Positions 10,995 through 20,147 of a DNA stretch of 64,000 nucleotides are shown here, in pieces. Both the position numbers and the translations under genes were made by a program. The stretch comes from Axinella damicornis (taxonomy: Eukaryota > Porifera > Demospongiae > Axinellida > Axinellidae). The notes beneath the pieces were generated by a model, which made no database searches, was not told the origin of the DNA, and saw only the letters and a program-made list of their open reading frames with translations. The stretch covers positions 10,616,913 to 10,680,912 of the forward strand of contig OZ007505.1 of NCBI GenBank assembly GCA_963931865.1. Reading direction: 5' to 3'. Numbering within the stretch: the first letter of the stretch is position 1; each line of letters starts with the position of its first letter.

Positions 10995-11188
10995 GCGTTT
11001 TCTCCCCAAAGACCGCCATGTGGCGTCATGAGACTTTCAGCTTCATGATGTCACTTCTGGCTTGGAGATATGTTATGCACGAGTTGGAAGGGTAGGACAG
11101 GTGAGCATACCTGCAGGGTGCATACCTCCAGTTTTGCAGCATCAAAAACTGACAAATGTGGTAGGTATCTTTCCTCATGTGAGTGATG
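10995..11188 (+). other. Segment inverted relative to unit U4
   Basis: Bases 10995-11188 lie between TTGA and TCAAGGATTATTACGTGTGG. The same segment appears in reverse-complement orientation at 34262-34464, between the same flanks. U2 and U3 lack it. The sequence is related to the TTAA-flanked element family (CATGAGACTTTCAGCTTCAT). Confidence 0.8.
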
Positions 11189-11229
11189 TCAAGGATTATT
11201 ACGTGTGGGCAACATGCCCTATTTGTGTA

Positions 11230-11394
11230 GGTTAGTGCCCTAATGCGGGTCACTACGAGATTTTAGAAACCCGAGTGGGAGGGGCGAGAATGACGCAATA
11301 GCAACCGAGGCGAAGCCGAGGTTGCTATTGCGTCATTCTCGTCCCGACCACAAGGGTTTTTAAAATCGAGTAGGACTCGCATTGGGCACTAACC
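11230..11394. repeat. 165-bp palindromic foldback element
   Basis: GGTTAGTGCCC at 11230 is mirrored by GGGCACTAACC ending at 11394. Inner arms pair GAATGACGCAATAGCAACC with GGTTGCTATTGCGTCATTC around GAGGCGAAGCCGA. It is present only in U1. Confidence 0.88.
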
Positions 11395-14029
11395 GGCTTA
11401 GACCAAGAGCGGCGACGAAGATGGCTAGACAGAGATGTGACATCCACGAGTATTTGGGCAAGTTTGAGACATTTTAACTGCCACCCGAGTGGCTTTGCCC
11501 GCCTCAAGTTCGTCTGAGTCACGGTACGTCGGTAGGCGATCACTTCGAGGGTCCTTTTGCGGCTCCAAATTCGGATAAAGTGTTTGTGCAAGCGTCCCAA
11601 TTGTTGGACAAACGAGATCGTTGAAGGACCAGCTAGTTATATCTATGGCTATACCTTGAAAGTGGCGACGAATTAGTGGTACGAGCGGACAGTTGATGAA
11701 GGACGAAGCGACTTGCAACTGAGTGCCGATTTGCTGCCCTTGTCTCTGTGAACAGGCAGAATGTTTTCAATGGTGGTGATGGACAGAGTGGCAACATGGC
11801 CAGTGGTATGTGCTGTTTTCAAGGAGTATCACACTTGACCGTGAACTTCAACTTAGCTACATGTAGCTAGCTTTGCTAGTCAGTGCTAATGCTTTCTGTA
11901 CACTCTGTTGTGCTGTGCACTTTTCTGTACACTCTGTTGTGCTGTATACACTTTGTAATTACATACCTTATTTGCTTTGTGGTCTGTTTAAAATTGGTTT
12001 CCATGCTCATTAGAGCACTAGGTGTCTAAGTGACAACTTAGTAACCTGGCAACTTTGATACCTGCGGGTGGGGAATTATGGCATACAGTTACCTCATCAC
12101 ATCAAACGGAATTATTCATACAGTGGTCTAAGTGTAAATAGACGGAACCAAAACGTAATATCTTTGTAGAATTTGATTTTTAAATGTACAAGTAGCTTCG
12201 CTCACTTCGTTAACTAACAAAATATTTGAGAAATGACTGCAGTAGCCTGACAGTACAAGGGCAAATCAAAGTAATTGGGCTCTCACCAGCTACAGATGGC
12301 ACTGAGCAGTTGCAGCATCCTCAAAGCACTGAAGAGGACATATGTATGTGATTCTGACCCAATGCTTCTAATTCCGTTAGTCTCCCATTAATACACCTCC
12401 TCATTTTGCACACCGTATTTCCCTACAGTACTAGTAGTGAGTGGCAACCACACTCCTGGTAGCTGCTGAACCCTGGTTTATCTTCGTCAGGTTTTTATTA
12501 ATTATTCATAGGCCTTGCCGAAATAATTGGAAGCTAACCCGACACTTTGGCACTTCTGGATTTTGGTACAAATTTTGCAATTTTACTTTCTACTCCTGAT
12601 TCAGATCGAGCAGCTATACCGGTAGGGCGAGGGACGTAGTCTTTCCTCTTTGTTCAGACTGTGACACTCCATACTTTCGAATAGCACCAGAGTCGGAATT
12701 GTCGACATACGAAGCGAACGATCATGAACTGTGCCGCAGGCTCTACGATCGAAACTCACCTTGTGTCGTACTCTGTGCATCATCTGTGTTGACTCTCAGG
12801 GTCAGGGCAAGACACGAGTGTATTTCAGCATTGGGCTTTCACCAGTTGGACAAACTGGTCACCGTCATGGCACGTCGAATGCAATTGGTTAACTTCCAGG
12901 GGCTCGTGTGCATTGGCGACAGCTTGGAGTTTTCACCACTTGAGGCTTTAAACAGCACCAAACTCACGATCTCTCTCGTTGACTGGCTTGTATAAGCCAT
13001 CTCTTTCAGAGAGGACGGCAAGCTGCTGAAAATATGTTACAAGTAGAGATTAAATTTGGGAATTCTCTTACCGAAATTAGACACAAATTTTTTCCATTTG
13101 CATGAAGGGGTGCCGAACAATTAGGGATGCCGAATATTTAGAAGATATACGGTAGCAATTCACTGGTAGTGCAAGCTAAGCATTACAGCTCGTTCCAATT
13201 AATGCCGTGACGACCAGGCTCAGATGATCGAGTCAGCACTTGCATCTCCATTATAAAGGGGAGTTTCAGCACCAAAAATATTCCATACGTTTGGGACACT
13301 ACATGTCCGCGATCAATCATGACGGTGTAGTCAGTGGCACCTACCAGGAGTGCATTTCATGTTCATGTATGCCCCAAGTGAACATTTTGGGTTGTTGTAA
13401 GTGTTAATTCCTGTGGTGTATGGATGTGCACTGGGAACAATCACTAGCCTCATTCCCAGGCCATTCCCACCACCAGCATTTCATTGCTTGCAGTCTGCAA
13501 ATATGGTGGGGGAAGGCCTGGGAGATCTGGTCACGTGCAATGCCGTCAGGTACACAGATGGTAGACACATGGTGCGTTGCCCAATGAAGAATGTTGAGGT
13601 CATTCTTTTGCTGACGTCAGAGCATAACGGTGAGTGTTGGAACGTTCGCAAAGGCAGACGATCAACAGTTCATTGTTCACAATGCCTTCCATGTGTCTAC
13701 CATCTGCCTACCTGACATCATTGCTTGTGACCAGATATCCCAGTCCCTCCCCTGCCATATTCGCATACTGCCTGTGATCAAATAGTGGCAGTGGGAATGG
13801 CTTGGGAACATTATACGTATAACCTTGTGCTGCAATGTATAAATTTTGTTACACTCAATACAGTATTCATCATCACTAAGAAGCAAGTAACCTTGTTCCA
13901 GTCCACATCCAACATACAGTAACTGTTGAAAGTAAACCTTAAAAGAAAGACTTTGTGTCGGCTTCGATCAGCCGAATTGCAACTGCCAAAGCTGTTACTC
14001 TACATTGTGTGTGCTTCAGCAGCTGTTTC

Positions 14030-14290
14030 CTGCGTTTGTTTCAGATGCTGCTCCTCGATTGCATTCACTTCAGCTGCTGCTCCACAATCGATTGCATCCT
14101 CGCTTCTCCCTGATTGCATCCGCTTCAGCAGCTGCTCCCCGATTGCATCTGTACCAGCTGCTGCTCCCTCCTATTGCGTCCGCTCCAGCTGCTGCTCCCC
14201 GATTATGACCGCTCCAGCTGCTGCTCCCCGATTATGTCCGCTCCAGCTGCTGCTCCCCGAAGTTGTATCCCCCGAAGTTGCTGCTTTCCA
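14030..14290. repeat. About 29-bp minisatellite (CAGCTGCTGCTCC) in U1
   Basis: Repeats of about 29 bp follow the pattern CGATTGCRTCCGCTCCAGCT plus GCTGCTCCC. Since 29 is not a multiple of three, the reading frame rotates from repeat to repeat. This produces overlapping Ala/Pro/Ser-rich and Leu/Pro-rich frames that are artefacts. Homologous arrays lie at 23830-24060, 36080-36260 and 38940-39200, and inverted at 60985-61220. Confidence 0.85.
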
Positions 14291-15753
14291 ACTGCGTCTG
14301 TGTGCTGGCCCAGCCAGGTTCTAGCCCCTGCCCTACGTTCTCAAGCATTCTTTGCAAAGTTCAAGGTTCGGAGGTTGTAAAAGTGTGAATCCCTATAGTC
14401 TAGTCACGCCCCTGAAAATCTCACTTCCATTAATCACTCCAAGGGTATATGTATCGAGCCACCGAAGTAGGCGAGAGGGCATGCTACTTCCGATAGAAAT
14501 CATATAGACGGCATAGTGCTGAGTGTTACTAAAAATAACGTTTCCGCTAGAGCACATGAAAGTGGGTGCACGGTACGTGTACAGGCACAATTTTCAGGAG
14601 TGTACATGCCCCAAGTGAATGTTTTGGGTTGTTCAAAGCTAGTGCTACTTCCTGTGGTGTATGGATGTGCATTGGGAACAATCACTAGCCTCATTCCCAG
14701 GCCATTCCCACCACCAGCATTTCATTGCTTGCAGTCTGCAAATACGGTGGGGGAAGGCCTGGGAGATCTGGTCACATGCAATGACATCAGGTACACAGAT
14801 GATAGACACACGGTGCGTTGCCCAACGAAGAATGTTGAGGTCATTCTTGTGCTGACGTCGAGAGCATCACGGATGTTGGAACGTTCGCAAAGGCAGACGA
14901 TCAACAGTTCATTGTTCACAATGCCCTCCGTGTGTCTACCATCTGCCTACCTGACATCATTGCATGTGACCAGATATCCCAGTCCCTCCCTTGCCATATT
15001 CGCATATTGCCTGTGATCAAATAGTGGCAGTGGGAATGACTTGGGAACATTATCCTTGTGCAATCAATACAGTGGTGGTAGGAATCGCCTGGGAACATCC
15101 TCTTTGTGGTGCATTGTATAAATACGCTATTGTTGCTCTGTTAGTGTGATATTAAACCTGCTCTCGTAGAGAAGTGTGTCCTGGAAGACGATTTGATCTT
15201 GGATTCATTGCAAGAACAAGCGTTTTGCCCATCTCGCCACAAAACAAAGTTACATGACCCATTTGGTGCTAGCAGCGGTATTTTCCAAGAGCCGCTTTCT
15301 TTGCATTAAGCTCAAACCTTTCCTTCGATTCCTTCGACTTTGGTAGGCGTCTCACCCTCAGTAGCAAGAACTTTCGTCGCTCGCTGACTCAAACAAAACC
15401 GCTTGTGGCAATTCATGGAACCAAACTTGGGAATTTTGCAGCTAGTTTGCCGTATTTATAATAACAAAACGCTACATCCAATCAAGGTACATCCAATCAA
15501 GATACATCCAATCAACATACAGTGGAACCTGTCTAATGCGGTTGCCTGGAGGCCAAACATAATTGGCCTCATTAGAGAGGTGGCTGCAATACAGATGACC
15601 TCCCTAAAGCGGTCATGTGAAGTTTTAGTATGATTGACCTCATTACAAAGGTTCTTGTGACACTGAACAACTTCGATTCAAGTAAGTTCCATGAAAAAGA
15701 CAACTATAATATATTGTAATTTTTGTATGTTCACTGTACAATGTTAAACGCAC

Positions 15754-16087
15754 CTAGGGCGTAGCTAGCAATGAGGCAAGGGAGGCAGTTGCCTCCTCGC
15801 TTTTGATAATGACACCCGTGTCTGGAGTCTCGCACACTCCGCGTACAATGCGCGTTCGATCTGATGACAGAGACAGGAGCTAGGTTGACCATGAGCCGGC
15901 GTACACTCTTAACGCTGATAGTGCTCCAAGGCTGGGAAGTCAGGGCACCAGTATATTGCTGTAGCATTTCAAGAGCAACAGCTTGCACGCTCTGCGTAAT
16001 AATTAGCTCAAAAAATTTTCGCCGCGCGCTTCACGTGCACAGATAACCCCATGCCTCCTCCGTCTCCAAATTCTAGCTACACCCCTG
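15754..16087. mobile_element. MITE with GTAGCTAG termini (U1 copy)
   Basis: The left end is CTAGGGCGTAGCTAG. The right end read backwards is CAGGGGTGTAGCTAG. CGCAC stands on both sides. The same element is in U2 (25933-26280) and absent from U3, where TTAAACGCACTCGGTGGCC is continuous near 32270. Termini of this sort are common in hAT-like elements, but the 5-bp flank does not prove the class. Confidence 0.7.
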
Positions 16088-16114
16088 CGCGCGTGCACAA
16101 TCTGTGGCCGTTAT

Positions 16115-16160
16115 TGGCAGTGTATTATAGCGTGGTATAGCGCGCTATAATACACTGCCA
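16115..16160. repeat. Short palindrome
   Basis: TGGCAGTGTATTATAGCG pairs with CGCTATAATACACTGCCA around a short loop. The same palindrome is present in U2 near 26310-26355 and is truncated in U3 near 32293. Confidence 0.85.
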
Positions 16161-17165
16161 GTTCCCAAGCTGACCTCAATGTGGAACTGCATAGGTCACA
16201 CCATGCAGGACCGCATGAGAAGCCGAAGGCGGCGAAGGAGCATTCAACTAGTAAAGACATGTAGTAGTCCATCACACCTTTTGGTTTATACCTTATATGG
16301 AAGATCTTTGCGGTACCGTGTAAGTGGCTGCTATTAATAATTTTTATTCACAATTTGTAGGCGGTATGCATAGCCGGAACGATCGTGCGTCTGCTGCTAG
16401 TAAAACATTCTACTGCCTTGCACTGCGAGTTAGCCAAGGCCCATGGACAGACCTGCCTCAGCGGGTGTGGAGGGCAGTACTGGTTCTACGCGAAAGCGAA
16501 GGAACCATGCAAAACGCTCCTTTCCAGACGTGTACTTCTGAAGAAGGTTGCAGAAACCAAGTAACAGGTAGCTCAGTAAGACGCACAGCTTGTCACTCTC
16601 GCTCCACTTATTCCACACGGTTTGTCGTTCAGAGTATTGCGTAAACTGGATTGCTTCCTTCCCATTCACTTGCTGTTTCACGGAAGCTTCGAAGATGGAC
16701 ATATCCATTTTACGCAGTCTCTTTAGCTAACAAGTAGCTAGCCAGCGTAGTCATTCTTAGAAACGTGGCGAACCTTCTTCGTTGGTTTGCTGGCCGTTGA
16801 AGCCACTGCACGTAGCGCCATCGTCCTAGCCAGCTAGTTCTAGTATCTATGGCTGCACAAAGGCCAATTTGCATTTCACACCAACTTAGCACTGTTTCAC
16901 ACAAATCCTTATAACTGCATTGCGTAATGGCCTCTTGCCTTAAAAGGTAAATTTTTTGAGGTGCGAAAGACTACTACATGTCCTAGGGCGGCATGCGGAG
17001 TTGGACGCTCCATCGCCGTCTTTGGCGGGTCTGCATGGTCACACCCACCTGGATACACAGCAGGTCAAGGGTGTCCTAGTTGGAGTAGTGCCGGAAGTCA
17101 CTGATGGACTCCTTAGCCTGAGGAGAGCTCACTCACGGTACATGTTGATAGTGGTAGTACTGCTG

Positions 17166-17166
<1 letters not shown>

Positions 17167-17212
<46 letters not shown>

Positions 17213-17216
17213 GGTG
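17167..17216. repeat. (GT)n microsatellite in U2
   Basis: About 25 GT repeats, followed by further TG-rich sequence at 17370-17560. The equivalent tract in U3 (27353-27432) is longer. Confidence 0.95.
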
Positions 17217-17720
17217 TGTGTGTGCATGGGTGTGTGTGAATGGGTGTGTGTGTGCGAATGTGTGTGCATGCTAAACCTACCATTCCTGATTCTCAAGGTC
17301 AGGTATCCAGCAATAAAAAATAAGTTAATGGTTTCTTTTGTTACGGGGTGGTTATAGTAATGAATTCAAATGCATGTGTGTGTGAATGGGTGTGTGTGCA
17401 TGGGTGAATTAATTGTGCTTGGGTGGGTAGTGTGTCTGCGTGTGTGTGTGTGTGTGTGCATGTGTGGGTGTATATGCACCCACATATGTGTGGGTGCATG
17501 TGTGTGTGTGTGGGTGCATGTGTGTGTGTGTGGGTGCATGTGTGTGTGTGTGGGTGCATAATTAACATCTAGCTGTATGTGGAAAGTAGCTACTAGAAGA
17601 TTACCGACCTTCGATGTGCTGCTGGCAGAGCAACTGGATGAAGGTAGTGGTGAGGTTAGACTCTGGTAGCCAGCAGGCCAGGGAGTAGGAGAGAGGAGGA
17701 AGGGGGACAGGAGGCGAGGA

Positions 17721-17726
17721 GGGGGT

Positions 17727-17759
<33 letters not shown>
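17721..17759. repeat. Poly-G tract, insertion site of the retroelement
   Basis: Near-continuous G with one T. It ends exactly where the LTR starts with TG. GGGGG at 17755-17759 and 21808-21812 is the likely 5-bp target duplication, though in a homopolymer its length cannot be fixed. Confidence 0.85.
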
Positions 17760-17760
<1 letters not shown>

Positions 17761-17928
17761 GCTGTAACTCAGGAACAATGCTCTATTGTATGACATTTAG
17801 TGGACACATTCCATTTAACTTATCAGAGAACCTAGCAACAGTTGGAATGCATCATTCTATATAAATAGCCTGTTTGTAATTGCCAATTGCCGAATATATG
17901 CATCAATCTTTGAGTCCACTATACCACA
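17760..17928 (+). repeat. 5' LTR (169 bp)
   Basis: Starts TGCTGTAACTC and ends ATACCACA. It contains a TATA-like word TATATAAAT near 17860, the likely promoter of the element. I read it as identical, base for base, to 21639-21807. Confidence 0.93.
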
Positions 17929-17932
17929 TAAC

Positions 17933-17947
17933 TGGCGACAAGGATGA
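17933..17947 (+). other. Primer-binding site
   Basis: TGGCGACAAGGATGA starts four bases after the 5' LTR. TGGCGAC is complementary to a tRNA 3' end of the type GTCGCCA. Which tRNA primes cannot be settled without the host tRNA set; serine-type tRNAs are a plausible guess. Confidence 0.7.
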
Positions 17948-18001
17948 GATTCGGCGAGAGACCTTGCCACCGAAACTGAGCACTGAGTACCGACTCCGAC
18001 A

Positions 18002-18613
18002 ATGGCTGCGACGTTCGGAAGTATTGGCGAGTACGAAGAGGGCAAGGAAGATTGGCCGCAGTACGTTGAACGTTTGGAACATTTCTTTGCAGCAAACGGG
18101 ATTGTAGAGGATGACAGGAAATTGTCGGTGTTTCTGTCTGTAATAGGGCCAAATGCGTACAAGTTGCTGCGGAGTGTTATTTCTCCTAAGAAGCCGGGAG
18201 AGAAGACCTTCGAAGAGTTGGTCACAGCTATGACGGAGCACCATAGCCCCGCACCCTCAGAAATTGTACAGCGATACAAATTTCACAGCCGTTTCCGAAA
18301 GCCAGGCGAGAGTATAGCCACATTTGTGTCGGAGTCACGTTCGCTGGCAGAATTTTGCAACTTTGAAGGCAACCAGTTGGAAAACCAGCTACGAGACCGA
18401 TTAGTCTGCGGTGTAAATGACGATCAGATACAGCGAAGGCTGCTATCGGAAGCCAAGCTGACGTACAAAAGAGCTCTGGAGCTCGCGCAAGGATTGGAAA
18501 CTGCAGCGAAAAATGTTCGGGAGCTCCAGACATCCTCGCGTGTACCGAGTGGACCTACTGCAGATTCCACGATGGGAGCAGTACACCGCGGCCCCGAGAA
18601 AGAAAGTCCCTGA
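18002..18613 (+). CDS. Gag polyprotein of the Ty3/gypsy element (truncated by frame break)
   Basis: A 203-residue reading frame begins MAATFGSIGEYEEG at the first ATG after the primer-binding site. Residues 20-150 resemble the retrotransposon capsid domain (WPQYVERLEHFFAANG near the start, then FRKPGESIATFVSESRSLA and LVCGVNDDQIQRRLL). Such capsids form the particle in which reverse transcription occurs. The frame stops at 18613, before the CCHC zinc knuckles. The knuckles are encoded in the frame one base forward, overlapping from 18513. The cause could be an accidental indel or a programmed +1 shift. I favour an indel, since knuckles usually belong to Gag. Confidence 0.88.
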   Translation: MAATFGSIGEYEEGKEDWPQYVERLEHFFAANGIVEDDRKLSVFLSVIGPNAYKLLRSVISPKKPGEKTFEELVTAMTEHHSPAPSEIVQRYKFHSRFRKPGESIATFVSESRSLAEFCNFEGNQLENQLRDRLVCGVNDDQIQRRLLSEAKLTYKRALELAQGLETAAKNVRELQTSSRVPSGPTADSTMGAVHRGPEKESP

Positions 18614-20147
18614 CAGCGTGTGTTACCGATGCGGCAAACCAGGACATTTTGCAGCGAAGTGTCGGTTTAAGGACGCGAAGTGCCACAACTGCGGTAAAGT
18701 GGGACATCTGCGGAAAGTCTGCCGCAGTAAGAGGACAAACCCAGCCACTGGTCCTCATGATCAGCAACAGCAGAGGACTGTAAAGCACTTGGAGGCTGAA
18801 CAACTGTCACCTGAGGAGGAAGAGTACAGTCTTTTCCAGATGAAGACTCCACAGTCCAACAAGCCGTTCCAGGTGGAGATGGTGATCGAGGGACACTCTC
18901 TCAGTATGGAAATTGACACTGGTGCTGCATTCTCATTGGTAGCAGAGGATGTTTACCGTCAAAACTGGGGAGACAAGTCTCTGACAGAGTCCAAAGTGAA
19001 CCTGCGAACATACTCTGGTGAACAGATTGCAGTATTGGGTTGTCTCCAAGTCAATGTTGAATACAATGGTCAGAAAGCAATTGTGCCTCTGCTAGTGGTT
19101 CGTGGAAGTGGCCCCAGCCTCTTGGGTCGGGACTGGTTGAGTTACTTCAAGTTGGATTGGAAGTCGATCAACCTTCTACAAGGGAGCTCTCTTGACCATG
19201 TCCTTCAGCGTCACAAAGCGGTGTTCCAGGATGGTTTGGGCAAACTGCAGGGATACCAAGCAACAATTCAAGTTGATCCAGATGCACAGCCCAGATTTTG
19301 TAAAGCCCGATCCGTTCCCTATGCCATGAAAGAGATGGTAGAGAAGGAGCTTGACAGGCTCGTTGAGGAGGGGACAGTGGAGAGTGTGCAATTCTCAGAT
19401 TGGGCTGCACCTATTGTTCCAGTATTGAAAGCAGACAAGTCGTCAGTGAGGATATGTGGTGATTTCTCCCTGACTGTGAATCAGGTGTCCAAGCTAGACC
19501 GGTATCCAATTCCCAAGGTCGAAGACCTACTTGCCTCACTGGCAGGCGGCAAAGCGTTTACAAAACTGGATCTCAGTCAAGCATATCAGCAAGTGCCTCT
19601 TGATGAAGCATCGAAGAAGTATGTGGTGATAAACACCCAGAAAGGATTGTACCAGTTCAATCGCTTGCCTTACGGTGTTTCTTCAGCACCTGGAATTTTT
19701 CAGAGGATCATGGACAGCCTTCTGGCAGACATCCCTGGAGTGGTCGTGTATATGGACGACATCTTGGTAACTGGTCCAACAGAATCTGATCACCTTGCAG
19801 CTTTGGAAGAAGTTCTGTCCAGATTGGAGAAGGCTGGTCTCCGTCTGAGGAAGACCAAGTGCCAGTTCATGGTTTCCTCTGTGACCTACCTTGGCTACAC
19901 TGTGGATTCAGAAGGCCTGCACCCAACTCCAGAGAAAGTCAGAGCAATCACCGAGGCTCCAAGCCCAAGGAACGTCACTGAGCTCAAGTCTTATCTGGGA
20001 TTATTGAGCTATTACAGCAGGTTCCTTCCGAAGATTTCAACAATTCTTGCCCCTCTCTATCTGACCACAAGCCTCTTCTTACACTGTTCAGTGAGCATCA
20101 AGCAGTTTCATCACAAGCATCCGCAAGGATTCAGCGCTGGGCTTTGA
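18513..20147 (+). CDS. Zinc knuckles, protease and reverse transcriptase of the Ty3/gypsy element
   Basis: This open frame carries two CCHC zinc knuckles (CYRCGKPGHFAAKC and CHNCGKVGHLRKVC, about residues 36-70). An aspartic protease follows with the active-site motif IDTGAAFSLV (about residue 132) and a later LLGRDWL. Reverse transcriptase follows with KLDLSQAYQQVPLD, YQFNRLPYGVSSAP and the catalytic YMDDILV (near 19750). After LAPLY (20058-20060) the expected RNase H domain is absent, and the frame runs out of phase to a stop at 20147. The first 35 or so residues are probably only the overlap with gag, not a true start. Confidence 0.92.
   Translation: MFGSSRHPRVYRVDLLQIPRWEQYTAAPRKKVPDSVCYRCGKPGHFAAKCRFKDAKCHNCGKVGHLRKVCRSKRTNPATGPHDQQQQRTVKHLEAEQLSPEEEEYSLFQMKTPQSNKPFQVEMVIEGHSLSMEIDTGAAFSLVAEDVYRQNWGDKSLTESKVNLRTYSGEQIAVLGCLQVNVEYNGQKAIVPLLVVRGSGPSLLGRDWLSYFKLDWKSINLLQGSSLDHVLQRHKAVFQDGLGKLQGYQATIQVDPDAQPRFCKARSVPYAMKEMVEKELDRLVEEGTVESVQFSDWAAPIVPVLKADKSSVRICGDFSLTVNQVSKLDRYPIPKVEDLLASLAGGKAFTKLDLSQAYQQVPLDEASKKYVVINTQKGLYQFNRLPYGVSSAPGIFQRIMDSLLADIPGVVVYMDDILVTGPTESDHLAALEEVLSRLEKAGLRLRKTKCQFMVSSVTYLGYTVDSEGLHPTPEKVRAITEAPSPRNVTELKSYLGLLSYYSRFLPKISTILAPLYLTTSLFLHCSVSIKQFHHKHPQGFSAGL

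Larger units (their letters stand above)
9278..17034. repeat. Array unit U1 (about 7.8 kb)
   Basis: First of four direct units. Ordered landmarks are: marker at about 9280, TG-rich tract, ATTAACATCTAGCTGTATGT (9559), G-rich stretch, CA tract (10268-10302), GGTCTCCCGCTGTCAG (10521), GTCCAGATATAGCCATGCTG (10931), AGATCGAGCAGCTATACCGG (12604), GTATGCCCCAAGTGAA (13367 and again near 14603), minisatellite (14030-14290), TTGCTCTGTTAGTGTGATAT (15131) and GGTATGCATAGCCGGAAC (16363). It carries about 1.2 kb (10995-12240) that U2 and U3 lack. No intact gene was found. Confidence 0.85.

Noticed and set aside
11425..11718. Minus-strand 97-residue frame in U1
   Set aside because: No motif, single copy, next to a palindrome. 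No evidence that it is coding.
13401..13715. Repeated 65-170-residue frames such as MDVHWEQSLASFPG or LIPRPFPPPAFHCLQ across the units
   Set aside because: They recur in every subunit with frameshifts, are open in several frames and lack motifs. They are duplicated MITE-like sequence.
14005..14380. Ala/Pro/Ser-rich proteins from CAGCTGCTGCTCC repeats
   Set aside because: The 29-bp period opens all frames; this is a minisatellite and not a gene.
15511..15650. Pogo/Tigger-like terminus (TACAGTGGAACCTGTCTAATGCGG)
   Set aside because: Only one end was found. The same sequence is shared by all units, and no paired terminus or TA duplication could be shown.
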